64,000 nt of DNA from W-Chloroflexi-9 sp045863195 (GCA_045863195.1 BTUI01000013.1:1-64000), one strand, 5' to 3'; numbered from the stretch's first letter, positions 1 to 8,021 are shown. The notes: generated by a model from the letters alone, not told the origin. Translations and numbers: made by a program.

Positions 1-226
1 GTTCCGGGCGAAGCTCGGTGCTCGCCAGAACCAGCTGGAGACGGCGATCAACTCGCTGGGCGTGTCGGTGGAGAACATGAGCGCGTCTGAGTCCCGGATC
101 CGGGACGCGGACATCGCGGCGGTCTCTTCGGACATGGTCACTCGCCAGATCATGCAGCAGGCCGGCGTGGCCGTGCTGTCGCAGGCGAACTCCGCCCCGC
201 AGTCGGTCCTCCGTCTGCTCGGCTGA
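1..226 (+). CDS. Flagellin, C-terminal fragment (cut by window start)
   Basis: This is the last 74 codons of a flagellin; the gene begins before the window. The visible part is the conserved C-terminal D0/D1 helix (sequence around MSASESRIRDADIA and the ending SVLRLLG), which packs inside the filament and carries the export and polymerisation surface. It is nearly identical to the C-terminus of the full flagellin at 6785-7978, so the genome has at least two flagellin copies. The reading frame starts at base 2 and ends in TGA at 224-226. A strong hairpin terminator follows at once. Confidence 0.95.
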   Translation, partial: FRAKLGARQNQLETAINSLGVSVENMSASESRIRDADIAAVSSDMVTRQIMQQAGVAVLSQANSAPQSVLRLLG

Positions 227-251
227 TCGAGGCGGCCACGAGGTCGCTCCG

Positions 252-290
252 CCGGGCCCCCACCGCAAGGTGGGGGCCCGGTCTCGTTTC
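252..290 (+). terminator. Rho-independent terminator of the first flagellin
   Basis: A perfect 12-bp GC stem (252-263 with 270-281) encloses a 6-nt loop and is followed by a short T-rich run (tctcgtttc). It sits 25 nt after the flagellin stop. Confidence 0.85.
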
Positions 291-296
291 CCCCTC

Positions 297-338
297 GGGA
301 TTCCCCCGATGCCGTGGGTCCGACCCCGGCCGGAGACT
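297..338 (+). promoter_or_regulatory. Motility-type promoter of the methyltransferase gene
   Basis: The upstream element GGGATTCCCCCGATGCCG occupies 297-314. A degenerate -10, GAGACT, lies at 333-338, exactly 36 nt from the first G. The same arrangement occurs upstream of six other motility units in the window. The -10 is weak, so the call rests on the shared spacing. Confidence 0.55.
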
Positions 339-369
339 GGGGCGGCGTATCCATCGCCGGAGGTGTCCC

Positions 370-1623
370 GTGCCCGTCCTCGAACGCGTCCAGCAGCAGT
401 ACGAGGTACTCCCCTACCCGCATCGCGACCCGGAGCGGGAACTGGAGGTGCTGCGGCAGCCGCTGATCTGCGAGTGGCCGCGCGTGAACTCGCTGCTCTG
501 GGGTGGCCACCGCCGGCTCGATGCCGGGTTCCGCGTCCTGGACGCCGGCTGTGGGACCGGTGACAACACCGTCTTCCTGGCCGAACAGTTGCAGGGCACC
601 GGCGCGGAGATCGTCTCACTCGACTTCTCCGCTACCTCGCTCGGGATCGCGCAACGGCGAGCCGAGGTGCGAGGGCTGACCGGCATCACCTTCGTCCAGG
701 CGGCGATCGAGGATGCGCCGGGCCTCGGGCTGGGCACGTTCGACTACATCGTCTGCTCCGGGGTGCTGCACCACCTCGCTTCGCCGGAGGTCGGGCTGCG
801 CGCGCTGCGCTCGATGTTGAAGCCGGACGGCGGTCTGGCGCTGATGGTCTACGCGACCTACGGCCGTGAGCCGGTCTATCTGATGCAATCGCTGATGCGA
901 CGGCTGGCGCCGCCCGACCTGGGGCCGCAGCGACGCCTCGAGATCCTGCGCCAGACGCTCGCGACGCTTCCGGACAGCAGCCGCACGAAGCGCGGCCTGA
1001 TGGAGTCCGAGGGCTTCCGTAACGAGATCATGCAGAGCGATGCGGGCGCCTACGACCTGCTCCTGCACACGCAGGACCGCTCTTACACGGTGCCGGAGCT
1101 GCAAGGCTGGGCGGCGGACGCGGGGATGCGCGTGCTTGAGTGGTCCGTGCCGCGCGCGTACCGGCCGCAGACCTATCTGCGCGATGCCGTCGCGGCCGAG
1201 GACGCAGGCGACCCGGCGGCGCTGGCGGAGCTGCTGCACGGCGGCATGACGAAGCACGAGTGCTTCCTGGAACGCAACGACGCGCCGGCCCGCGCCCGAG
1301 TCGCACTCGACGACCCGGCGGGGGTGCCGGCGTGGTGTGGGTGGTATTTCCCGGCGCAGGTGAAGCAGGCGCTGGCGAACCCGGGCAACGAGTTCCGCTG
1401 CTCCTTCGGCCCGGAGCGGGACGTCGTCGTGGCGGCGGACCCCCTCGGGCGGCACTTCATGGGCGCGATCGATGGCCGGCGGACGGTCGGCGAGATCCTC
1501 GGTGCCGCGGCGTCGCGGTGGCCGGCGCTCAACCCGGCGCAGACGCAGCGGCGGTGGGTCGCCTTCGCCGGGGCGTTCGAGGCGGTCGCGGCGCTGGCGA
1601 TGCTCGGGCGGCCGGCCGCCTAG
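370..1623 (+). CDS. SAM-dependent methyltransferase next to flagellin
   Basis: This 417-residue class I methyltransferase starts at GTG 370, with a GGAGG ribosome site 7 nt upstream. Motif I (DAGCGTG, residues 58-64) binds S-adenosylmethionine, and a post-I/motif IV region with CSGVLHHL and LKPDGGL follows. The protein is much longer than a minimal Rossmann methyltransferase: about 200 C-terminal residues hold a second region I cannot assign. The gene lies directly after a flagellin and under a promoter with the motility element, so flagellin or flagellar-protein methylation is a reasonable inference; the substrate is not visible in the sequence. Its TAG stop overlaps the convergent mgtE stop in one CTAG. 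Confidence 0.8.
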   Translation: MPVLERVQQQYEVLPYPHRDPERELEVLRQPLICEWPRVNSLLWGGHRRLDAGFRVLDAGCGTGDNTVFLAEQLQGTGAEIVSLDFSATSLGIAQRRAEVRGLTGITFVQAAIEDAPGLGLGTFDYIVCSGVLHHLASPEVGLRALRSMLKPDGGLALMVYATYGREPVYLMQSLMRRLAPPDLGPQRRLEILRQTLATLPDSSRTKRGLMESEGFRNEIMQSDAGAYDLLLHTQDRSYTVPELQGWAADAGMRVLEWSVPRAYRPQTYLRDAVAAEDAGDPAALAELLHGGMTKHECFLERNDAPARARVALDDPAGVPAWCGWYFPAQVKQALANPGNEFRCSFGPERDVVVAADPLGRHFMGAIDGRRTVGEILGAAASRWPALNPAQTQRRWVAFAGAFEAVAALAMLGRPAA

Positions 1624-3017
1624 CTGAGCCGGTCGACGAGGAAGGTCGCCGTCCCGAGGAAGGCGAAGAACCCTGAGAGGTCGGTGGCGGTGGTGAGCCA
1701 GACGCCACCGGACAGTGCCGGATCCTGCTTGAACCGCTCGAGTGCCATCGGGATCAGCACGCCGGCGATTGCCCCCACGACGGTGTTCACGGTGAGCGCG
1801 AGCATGACGACGCCGCCGAGCCACGGGTTGCCCTGCCACGCGAACGCGATCACGCCCACGGCGACCCCGGTGAACGTGCCCAGCAAGAGCCCCACGCGCA
1901 TCTCGTGCCAGATCAGGTGCGCCGTGTCGCGCACGCCGATCCGGCCGAGGGCGAGCGAACGCACGATGACCGTGAGCGTCTGGATGCCCGCGTTTCCGCC
2001 CTGTCCGCCGATCACCGGCAGGAACGCCGCGAGGATCGCGACTTGCTCCACCGTGCCCTCGAAGCGGGAGACGACCCATGCAGCGGCCATCGCCGTGACG
2101 AGGTTCACCATGAGCCAGGGCAGGCGGTGACGCACGGAGCCGAAGACCCCGCTCAGGTCTTCCTCCTCGTGCACGCCGGCCATGCGGTACATGTCCTCCG
2201 ACGCCTCTTCTTCGAGGACGTCGATGAGGTCGTCGCTCGTGACGGTGCCGAGCAGGCGCTGCTCCGCGTCCACGACCGGGAGCGCGAGGAGGTTGTGGCG
2301 CGCGAGGAGGCGGGCGGCCTCTTCCTGGTCGGTGTGTGCCTCCACGGTGATGACGTTGGCCGTCATCACCTCCGTCACGGGCGTGTTCGCGTGTGCCGTG
2401 ATCAGGGCGCGCAGGTTCAGGACGCCCATCAGCCGCCGGTCGGCGTCCACCACGTAGAGGTAGAACGGCTTGCTGGCGTCCGCGGGGGTGTCGCGCAGAT
2501 TGCGCACGGTCTCTGAGACGGTAAGCCACGGATCCACCGTGATGACCTGGCCGGTCATCCGTCCGCCGGCGGTGTCCTCCGCGTAGTGCAGGAGTTGCTC
2601 GATCTCCTGGCGGCGGTCCGCCGGCAGCGCGTCGAGCGCGATCGCCGCAGCCTCGGGGTCGAGGTCCTGGACGATGTCCGCTGCCACGTCGTCCGGCATC
2701 TCCGTCAGCGCCTCGGTCAGGGCTTCCGGATCCAGCGCCTGGACGATCTCGGCGCGGGTGTGCGGCTCCGCGTACTCGATCACGTCCGTCAGCACGTCCG
2801 TGTCGAGCTGGGCGACGACCTCCGCGACGTCCGCCTCGTCGAGGTGTTCGAGGACGTAGGCGACCTCTGCCGGGCGAAGGTCGGCGAGGCTGTCGGCCGC
2901 ACCTTCGGCGTCCCCGGCGTCCAGGAGTTCGGCGACCGCGGAGACGCGCTCGTCCTCGATGGACTCGCGTTCCTCCCGCTCTTCGCGGTCCTGAGGGTCT
3001 TCCGGGATCATGGTCAT
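1620..3017 (-). CDS. mgtE: Magnesium transporter MgtE
   Basis: This 465-residue protein has the full MgtE layout. A charged N-terminal alpha-helical superhelix domain (about residues 25-130) gates the channel by sensing cytoplasmic Mg2+. A tandem CBS pair follows (about 140-265, containing LMGVLNLRALI and LLGTVTSDDLIDVLEEE). The C-terminal domain has about five membrane helices (after residue 290) and a signature region PVIGGQGGNAGIQ that lines the pore. It imports Mg2+ across the cytoplasmic membrane. It is monocistronic and convergent with the methyltransferase, whose stop shares the same CTAG. No Mg2+ riboswitch is visible upstream. Confidence 0.95.
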   Translation of the reverse strand: MTMIPEDPQDREEREERESIEDERVSAVAELLDAGDAEGAADSLADLRPAEVAYVLEHLDEADVAEVVAQLDTDVLTDVIEYAEPHTRAEIVQALDPEALTEALTEMPDDVAADIVQDLDPEAAAIALDALPADRRQEIEQLLHYAEDTAGGRMTGQVITVDPWLTVSETVRNLRDTPADASKPFYLYVVDADRRLMGVLNLRALITAHANTPVTEVMTANVITVEAHTDQEEAARLLARHNLLALPVVDAEQRLLGTVTSDDLIDVLEEEASEDMYRMAGVHEEEDLSGVFGSVRHRLPWLMVNLVTAMAAAWVVSRFEGTVEQVAILAAFLPVIGGQGGNAGIQTLTVIVRSLALGRIGVRDTAHLIWHEMRVGLLLGTFTGVAVGVIAFAWQGNPWLGGVVMLALTVNTVVGAIAGVLIPMALERFKQDPALSGGVWLTTATDLSGFFAFLGTATFLVDRLS

Positions 3018-3065
3018 GAGTCGATTGTCACACGGTGTCTCGTTAGGCCCATGAACGGCGGGTGA

Positions 3066-3097
3066 AACGGCGGAGGCCCGGCGGATGGCCGGGCCTC
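3066..3097 (-). terminator. Terminator downstream of the alpha/beta hydrolase
   Basis: A 10-bp stem (3073-3082 with 3088-3097) has a 5-nt loop. On the minus strand it is followed by a short T run (gtttcac). It lies 28 nt after the stop of the minus-strand hydrolase and insulates mgtE. Confidence 0.65.
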
Positions 3098-3125
3098 GAC
3101 GGGATGGTCGCGGTCGCGGCGGAGA

Positions 3126-3806
3126 CTAGTCGGGGCGGAACTGGGCCAGCCAGCGCTGGATGCGTTCCACCGCCTTCGGTTCTTCGTGATGCACGCTATG
3201 GCCGATGCCCCGGTAGATCTCCAGTTCGGCGCCCGGGATCAGCCGCGACATGATGACGGAGCCGCCGGCCGGCGTGGTGGCATCGGAGTCGCCGACGAGG
3301 ATGAGCGTGGGGACGGCCACGCCCTTCAACTCCTCGTCCATGTTGTACTCGGCCACGGCGCGCTGCGCGGCGGCCAGGCTCGGGTTCGTAGCCTCGGTCT
3401 CGTCGGCCTGCTTCATCCAGCGCGCGGTCGCCATGGCGCCGACGCGGCTGGAGGTGGCGAGGAGCAGGAGCGCCTCGGCCTTTTCCGGGAAGTCGATGGC
3501 GAAGCGCTGAGAGATCGCGCCGCCCATGGAGTGCCCGGCGATGATCGCGCGCGGAATGCCCAGGGCATCCATCAGCCCGGCCAGGTCGCGCGCCCACAAC
3601 TCCAGCGAGTAGGGGCCGGGCGCCTTCTCGGTCTCCCCGTGGCCGCGCACGCTGTAGATCAGGTGGCGGAAGCCCGGGTACCGCGGCAGGTCCTCCCGCC
3701 ACGTGTTCAGCGAACTGCTGATGCCGTGCGTCCACACCATGGTGCGGGCGCCCTCGCCGTGGAGTTCGTAGTCGATCGAGATGCCGTTGGCGCTGACCTG
3801 AGGCAT
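3126..3806 (-). CDS. Alpha/beta-fold hydrolase
   Basis: This 226-residue protein has the alpha/beta-hydrolase fold. The nucleophile elbow is GHSMGG (serine within AGHSMGGAIS). An acid residue lies in the strand-6 region (VGDSDATTP), and the catalytic histidine lies near the C-terminus (GIGHSVHHEEP). The oxyanion region WTHGISSS replaces the usual HGxxG. These are the residues of an esterase or lipase-like hydrolase; the substrate cannot be told. It is transcribed divergently from the flavin reductase. A TATACT -10 on its strand lies 46 nt upstream. Confidence 0.88.
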   Translation of the reverse strand: MPQVSANGISIDYELHGEGARTMVWTHGISSSLNTWREDLPRYPGFRHLIYSVRGHGETEKAPGPYSLELWARDLAGLMDALGIPRAIIAGHSMGGAISQRFAIDFPEKAEALLLLATSSRVGAMATARWMKQADETEATNPSLAAAQRAVAEYNMDEELKGVAVPTLILVGDSDATTPAGGSVIMSRLIPGAELEIYRGIGHSVHHEEPKAVERIQRWLAQFRPD

Positions 3807-3851
3807 GGCGCACCCCCGCGTGCCGGCCCCGGATGGGGCGGATTCGGAGGG

Positions 3852-3857
3852 AGTATA
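3852..3857 (-). promoter_or_regulatory. -10 box of the alpha/beta hydrolase gene
   Basis: On the minus strand these bases read TATACT, 46 nt before the hydrolase ATG. No clear -35 is visible. Confidence 0.5.
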
Positions 3858-3885
3858 TGCCGCCGGTCGACCCCTCCGTGCGTGC

Positions 3886-3891
3886 TACCAT
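3886..3891 (+). promoter_or_regulatory. -10 box (TACCAT) of the flavin reductase gene
   Basis: GCTACCAT carries the TANNNT hexamer seen before many genes in this window, 30 nt upstream of the flavin reductase ATG. Confidence 0.55.
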
Positions 3892-3920
3892 CGCCCCCGC
3901 TCACGCCGCAGGAGGGATTG

Positions 3921-4421
3921 ATGGCCGACCCCGCGATCGAGGCGCGCACCTTCCGCGACACCATGGGCCGTTTCGCCACTGGCGTCACGGTGGTCACCGT
4001 GGCCCACGGCGACCGGCTCCGCGGGATGACCGCGAACTCCTTCACTTCGCTCTCGCTCGACCCGCCGCTGCTGCTCGTGTGCGTGGACCATCACGCCTCC
4101 ATGCACGAACTGTTCCAGGAGGCGGACGCGTTCGCGGTGAACATCCTGGCGGCTGACCAGCAGGCGCTGTCCGCCTTCTTCGCCTCCCGAGGCGAGAAGG
4201 AAGGGCCGATGGGCGGGCAGCCGTTCCGGCTGGGCCCGGCCGGGTCGCCGATCCTCGATGGCGTCATGGCGTGGATGGACTGCCGCATCGAGCACCGGTA
4301 CGACGGCGGCGACCACACGATCGTGGTGGGGCGCATCCAGGACATGCAGGTGGAGCGCCCGGAGGCCTCGCCGCTGCTGTTCTTCAGCGGCAAGTACCAC
4401 GCGCTGGGCCCCACCCTCTAG
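3921..4421 (+). CDS. Flavin reductase-like FMN-binding protein
   Basis: This 166-residue protein of the flavin reductase/split-barrel FMN-binding family reduces flavin with NAD(P)H, usually for a partner monooxygenase. Typical family stretches are visible: FATGVTVVT near residue 18, GMTANSFTSLSLDPPLLLVCV at 35-55, and the C-terminal LFFSGKYH. A strong AGGAGGG site lies 6 nt before the ATG, which fixes the start. No partner monooxygenase is adjacent; an LLM-class flavoenzyme lies at 31236-32306 but is F420-type. The gene stands alone between a divergent hydrolase and a motility-type promoter. Confidence 0.9.
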   Translation: MADPAIEARTFRDTMGRFATGVTVVTVAHGDRLRGMTANSFTSLSLDPPLLLVCVDHHASMHELFQEADAFAVNILAADQQALSAFFASRGEKEGPMGGQPFRLGPAGSPILDGVMAWMDCRIEHRYDGGDHTIVVGRIQDMQVERPEASPLLFFSGKYHALGPTL

Positions 4422-4438
4422 CAGTCGCCCGAACTTCA

Positions 4439-4480
4439 GGGTTCCCCCGATGCGGCGTCGCCCGGCGCCGCCGATAGCCT
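4439..4480 (+). promoter_or_regulatory. Motility-type promoter of the lytic transglycosylase
   Basis: GGGTTCCCCCGATGCGG lies at 4439-4455 and the -10 TAGCCT at 4475-4480, exactly 36 nt from the first G. Transcription would start about 4487, on the GTG codon itself, so the mRNA is probably leaderless. Confidence 0.65.
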
Positions 4481-4486
4481 GTGGCC

Positions 4487-5254
4487 GTGTCGATCGATGC
4501 CGTCCGCGCGGCTGCTGCAGCCGCGGCCACTCCGGCCGCCGCTGTCGCGCGCCCTCGGTCGGATGCGTTCTCGACGGTCCTGGGGCGCCACCTGGACGAA
4601 CCGCGCGCGGCGATCGACGAGGTGCGCGCGGAGGTCGCGGCGCTTCGCGGTGGTGGCGCGCTGGCGCTGGCGCTGTCGCAGGGCGCGTCGGGCGGCCTCG
4701 ATGCCGCCGGGTTCACGGGGATGCCGGCGTGGCTGAACGACGCTCTGGCGCAGCAGTCGACCGGCGACGAGGGCGACCCGTACGGCTGGCGTGCGCTCTC
4801 CCGCACGACGGGGGAGCAGGTGATCGGCCCCGGCTATGGCGCGCTCTTCGAGCGGCAGATCCAGCAGGAGTCCGGCTTCCTGCCGGACGTGGTGTACGGC
4901 GTCCGGGTCTCCTCCGCGGGTGCGGAGGGCATTGCCCAGTTGATGCCGCAGTACTACCAGCACGTGGACCGGCGCGACCCGGCGGCGAGCCTGCTGGCGG
5001 GCGCGCAGACCATGCGTGACCACCTCTCGCGGTGGGACGGGGACGTGCGCCGCGCGCTGGCCTCCTACAACGCGGGCGCCGGCCGCGTCGCCGAAGTGGT
5101 GGCTGCGCACGGGGAGGCGTGGGAGTCCGCGCTGCCGCAGGAGACGCGCGATTACCTCGCCGCGATCGTGGGGGACGCCCGCCCGCGCTACACGGTGGGC
5201 GGGGCGCTGGTACTGGACCCGGGCCGCGTGGCGCTGGGCGCATTCGCCCCTTGA
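4487..5254 (+). CDS. Lytic transglycosylase (SLT family)
   Basis: The 255-residue protein ends in a goose-type SLT lysozyme fold (about residues 105-240). It has the catalytic glutamate in QQESGF, the motif AEGIAQLMPQYY and the late motif ASYNAGAGR. Such enzymes cleave peptidoglycan glycan strands. There is no signal peptide; the first 100 residues are Ala-rich. A missing signal peptide is usual for flagellar muramidases that leave through the flagellar export gate. The motility-type promoter just upstream supports a role in opening the wall for the rod. An in-frame GTG at 4481 also exists, but lies inside the predicted promoter spacing, so 4487 is preferred. Confidence 0.85.
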   Translation: MSIDAVRAAAAAAATPAAAVARPRSDAFSTVLGRHLDEPRAAIDEVRAEVAALRGGGALALALSQGASGGLDAAGFTGMPAWLNDALAQQSTGDEGDPYGWRALSRTTGEQVIGPGYGALFERQIQQESGFLPDVVYGVRVSSAGAEGIAQLMPQYYQHVDRRDPAASLLAGAQTMRDHLSRWDGDVRRALASYNAGAGRVAEVVAAHGEAWESALPQETRDYLAAIVGDARPRYTVGGALVLDPGRVALGAFAP

Positions 5255-5267
5255 GCGAGGCCGATGC

Positions 5268-5273
5268 TACGAT
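5268..5273 (+). promoter_or_regulatory. -10 box (TACGAT) of tRNA-His
   Basis: TACGAT stands 13 nt before the mature 5' end of the tRNA. The same GATGCTACGATGGC string recurs before the lipoprotein gene at 5443. Confidence 0.6.
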
Positions 5274-5286
5274 GGCTCTCCCGGTG

Positions 5287-5362
5287 GTGGGTGTGGCCTA
5301 GCGGTTAGGGCGTCAGGTTGTGGCCCTGAAGATCGGGGGTTCAAATCCCCTCACCCACCCCA
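5287..5362 (+). tRNA. tRNA-His (GTG anticodon)
   Basis: All four arms fold. The acceptor stem is GTGGGTG/CACCCAC (5287-5293 with 5352-5358). The anticodon stem TCAGG/CCTGA encloses loop TTGTGGC with anticodon GTG at 5320-5322. The T loop is TTCAAAT. The discriminator is C at 5359 and the CCA tail is encoded (5360-5362). The base before the acceptor stem is G (5286), giving the G-1:C73 pair that marks histidine tRNA. Confidence 0.97.
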
Positions 5363-5375
5363 CTCGGAACTGCTG

Positions 5376-5409
5376 ACGTCCCGCGCATCGCGCGGGACGT
5401 TCTGTTTCC
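5376..5409 (+). terminator. Terminator after tRNA-His
   Basis: An 11-bp stem (5376-5386 with 5390-5400) encloses a 3-nt loop and is followed by tctgttt. Confidence 0.8.
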
Positions 5410-5442
5410 ACGGGGTTCGGAGGCCGCCCCTGCCTCCGATGC

Positions 5443-5448
5443 TACGAT
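5443..5448 (+). promoter_or_regulatory. -10 box (TACGAT) of the PDZ lipoprotein gene
   Basis: CCGATGCTACGATGGC repeats the context of the tRNA-His promoter almost exactly, 30 nt before the lipoprotein ATG. Confidence 0.6.
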
Positions 5449-5477
5449 GGCCTTCCCACGTCTCCGGGAGGGCCTCC

Positions 5478-6647
5478 ATGCTCCGTCGACCGCTGTTGAT
5501 CGCCGCCGCCGCGGCCGCCTGCGTGCTGCTGCTCGGCGCGTGCTCCGAGGACGAAGAGGCGGCCCCGCCGAGCGCGGGCGTGAGCCTGGCGGACCGTTGG
5601 CTGCGGCTGGGCGAGGATCCTCGGGCGGACGTGCTGGTCTTCGACCGGGCGCTGCCGGCGGGGTTCTCCGACCTGCTGAACCCCGCCGCGACCGCGGACA
5701 CGCCGGAGACGGAGCGGCTGACGCTGCCGGTCCACCCGGAGGGGACGCTGCTGGGCTCCTACCTGATCCGCCGGACGGACGGCGCGAACCTGATCTGGCT
5801 GATGTACGACCTCCCGGGCAAGAGCGTGGGTGAAGTTGCGGACGTGATCGCCGGGCAGTTGGATCAGACGCCGTGGCAGGTGACCGGGGGGCAGGCGAAC
5901 TCCGCGTACACGCTGGTCTCCTTCATCTCCACGCAGAGCGGGGACCTGGAGGGCACCGCGGTGGTGCAGGCCGCGCCTGCCCTCGCGACGTTCGAGCTGG
6001 TCGTGGACCGAGCGGGGACGGCGACCACGCTGACGGTGCCGCGAGGCGCGCTCATCCCCCTGCTCGACAGCGACCTCGCGGACGACCTCGCAGTGCGCGC
6101 CACGCGCCCCGGCCTGGCGACGGCGAGCGGACTGCGGTCGGGCGACCGCATCACCTCCATCGCGGGGACGGCCGTCTCCGACCGCGCCGCGCTCGAGGCC
6201 GCGTTGAACGGCCTGGGGCAGGGTGCGGGCGCCGTGGCGTCGATCACCTACCTCCTGCAGATCGCGCCGAGCCTGGTCGCCGAAGAGCAGCCGTTCTCCC
6301 CGCCCGCCGGGCTGACGCTTCCGGCCTCCATGCCCGCGCGCGAGGTGTTTACGCCGTACACCGTGGTGGACCACTCCTGGACGAAGGAGCCGGGCGGGTC
6401 GTTCTGGCAGACGAGCCTGGTCACCCTTGAGCGGCCGAGCGACGTGGTGACTGCGATCCGGGCCGGCCTGGAGGCGGGTGGCTGGGAGATTACGGACGAC
6501 GTGCCGGTGGGGTTCGCGACGCAGATCGCGTTCGAGCACCTCGCTGACGGGTACTCCGGCGTCGTCCAGGTGGACCTGCTGCCGGAGGATGAGGACTACA
6601 CCTACATCGCGATACAGATCCAGACCGGTGGGACCGGGGGGAACTGA
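5478..6647 (+). CDS. Lipoprotein with a PDZ-like domain, function unknown
   Basis: The 389-residue product has a lipoprotein signal peptide ending in LLLGAC, so it should be acylated on Cys and face the outside of the cytoplasmic membrane. Around residues 205-245 the sequence GLRSGDRITSIAGTAVSD reads as the core of a PDZ domain (carboxylate-binding loop and strand). No protease triad accompanies it. The C-terminal 110 residues contain no motif I recognise. The ATG at 5478 is preceded by GGGAGG. It sits between tRNA-His and flagellin with its own promoter, so a motility link is not shown. Confidence 0.75.
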   Translation: MLRRPLLIAAAAAACVLLLGACSEDEEAAPPSAGVSLADRWLRLGEDPRADVLVFDRALPAGFSDLLNPAATADTPETERLTLPVHPEGTLLGSYLIRRTDGANLIWLMYDLPGKSVGEVADVIAGQLDQTPWQVTGGQANSAYTLVSFISTQSGDLEGTAVVQAAPALATFELVVDRAGTATTLTVPRGALIPLLDSDLADDLAVRATRPGLATASGLRSGDRITSIAGTAVSDRAALEAALNGLGQGAGAVASITYLLQIAPSLVAEEQPFSPPAGLTLPASMPAREVFTPYTVVDHSWTKEPGGSFWQTSLVTLERPSDVVTAIRAGLEAGGWEITDDVPVGFATQIAFEHLADGYSGVVQVDLLPEDEDYTYIAIQIQTGGTGGN

Positions 6648-6661
6648 CCCCGCCGCGTACT

Positions 6662-6701
6662 GGCTCTCCCTGATCTGGCCTCACTCCTGAGCCTCGATGA
6701 T
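6662..6701 (+). promoter_or_regulatory. Weak motility-type promoter of flagellin
   Basis: GGCTCTCCCTGATCTGG (6662-6678) is a degenerate copy of the motility element. A -10-like GATGAT lies at 6696-6701, 34 nt from the first G. The same GATGAT occurs at the flaG promoter (8100-8105). The call depends on comparison with the other promoters. Confidence 0.4.
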
Positions 6702-6710
6702 TGCTGTGTC

Positions 6711-6757
6711 ACGGGGCAAGAGGGATTGCGCCCCGGGAGGTGCGGCACGGATGCCGC
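6711..6757 (+). promoter_or_regulatory. Structured flagellin leader with a GGA-loop hairpin
   Basis: The predicted leader of about 77 nt holds an imperfect stem (about 6712-6717 with 6728-6735) and a clean 6-bp hairpin, GCGGCA/TGCCGC (6742-6747 with 6752-6757), with the 4-base loop CGGA. A GGA in a hairpin loop upstream of a GGAGG ribosome site is the shape bound by CsrA, which controls flagellin translation in Bacillus. No csrA or fliW is visible in the window, so regulation is inference. Confidence 0.4.
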
Positions 6758-6784
6758 GCCCAGTGAGGCACAGGAGGCCACACC

Positions 6785-7978
6785 ATGTCGCTCCAGATCA
6801 ACACGAACGTCGCCGCCATCAACGCCCAGCGGAACTTGGCGACGACCAACCGCAAGCTCGGCGGACTCTTCGAGCAGCTGTCCAGCGGCCTGCGCGTCAA
6901 CCGCGCCGCAGATGACGCGGCCGGCCTGGCGATCAGCGAGAAGATGCGCGCCCAGGTCGCCGGTCTTCGGCAGGGCCAGCGCAACGCCCAGGACGGCATC
7001 TCCATGCTCCAGACCGCCGAGGGCGCGCTGAGCGAGGTGCACTCCATCCTCCAGCGCGTGCGCGAACTGGCTGTGCAAGCCGGCAACACGACGCTCTCCT
7101 CCACCGACCGCCAGGCGATCGGCGAGGAGATGGTGGCGCTGCGGTCCGAGCTCGACAACATCGCCAACCGCACGCGGTTCAACGGCCAGCAGCTGCTGAC
7201 CGGCGCGATGGCGGTCACGCTCGACAGCGGCGTGTCCACCGCGGACACCGTGACGGCCACCGCGAACGGCGCGGACGTCACCGTCTCCAGCATCGACGTG
7301 AGCGGCGCCGAGGGCGGCACGACCTACACGGCGAGCAACGTGGGCGCGGTGATGACGCTCTCCACCACCGCCGGCGGGTTCACCCGGTCGGAGACGTTCA
7401 CCGTGCAGGACATGGGCGCGAACGCCACGCAGGCGCTCACGTTCGAGGAGCTCGGCGTCACCATCAACCTGTCGCACGACGCGAACGCCGGCAACGTGAC
7501 CGGCGCCACCATCGCCACCGCGTTCGACACCAAGACGGTGGTGACCACGGCCAGCAGCAACGCCATCTTCCGCGTGGGTGCCGAGGTCGGGGACGACATC
7601 GCCCTGGACTTCGCGGACATGCGCGCGACGGCGCTGGGTGACGCGAACAAGCTGGACACGCTGATCGTCAACAACAACGTGGTCTCCACCTCCGCGGAGG
7701 CGGATACGCTCCTCCAGTCCGTGGACGTGGCCATTGCCCAGGTGTCGACGTTCCGCGCGAAGCTCGGTGCGGCGCAGAACCAGATGGGCACCGCGATCAA
7801 CAGCATCGCCGTGGCGGTGGAGAACCTGACGGCGTCCGAGTCCCGCATCCGCGACGCGGACATCGCCCAGGTGTCCTCCGAACTGGTCTCGCGCCAGATC
7901 ATGCAGCAGGCCGGCGTGGCCGTCCTGTCGCAGGCGAACTCCGCGCCGCAGGCGGTCCTGCGGCTCCTCCAGGGCTAA
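6785..7978 (+). CDS. Flagellin
   Basis: This full-length flagellin of 397 residues is the filament subunit. The N-terminal D0/D1 region starts MSLQINTNVAAINAQRNL and includes LSSGLRVNRAADDAAGLAIS. The C-terminal D1/D0 region ends RQIMQQAGVAVLSQANSAPQ. Residues about 140-280 form a Thr/Ala-rich surface domain typical of D2/D3 variation. A strong CAGGAGG lies 9 nt before the ATG. Its C-terminus matches the partial flagellin at the window start. A large hairpin terminator follows. Confidence 0.97.
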   Translation: MSLQINTNVAAINAQRNLATTNRKLGGLFEQLSSGLRVNRAADDAAGLAISEKMRAQVAGLRQGQRNAQDGISMLQTAEGALSEVHSILQRVRELAVQAGNTTLSSTDRQAIGEEMVALRSELDNIANRTRFNGQQLLTGAMAVTLDSGVSTADTVTATANGADVTVSSIDVSGAEGGTTYTASNVGAVMTLSTTAGGFTRSETFTVQDMGANATQALTFEELGVTINLSHDANAGNVTGATIATAFDTKTVVTTASSNAIFRVGAEVGDDIALDFADMRATALGDANKLDTLIVNNNVVSTSAEADTLLQSVDVAIAQVSTFRAKLGAAQNQMGTAINSIAVAVENLTASESRIRDADIAQVSSELVSRQIMQQAGVAVLSQANSAPQAVLRLLQG

Positions 7979-8021
7979 CCGGCCACGCTCCGGGGAGGAG
8001 CGACCCCGGACGAGGTGGTGT

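Noticed and set aside
616..2529. A 637-codon minus-strand frame crossing the methyltransferase and mgtE
   Set aside because: It overlaps two clear genes in other frames and its product is Arg/His-rich low complexity.
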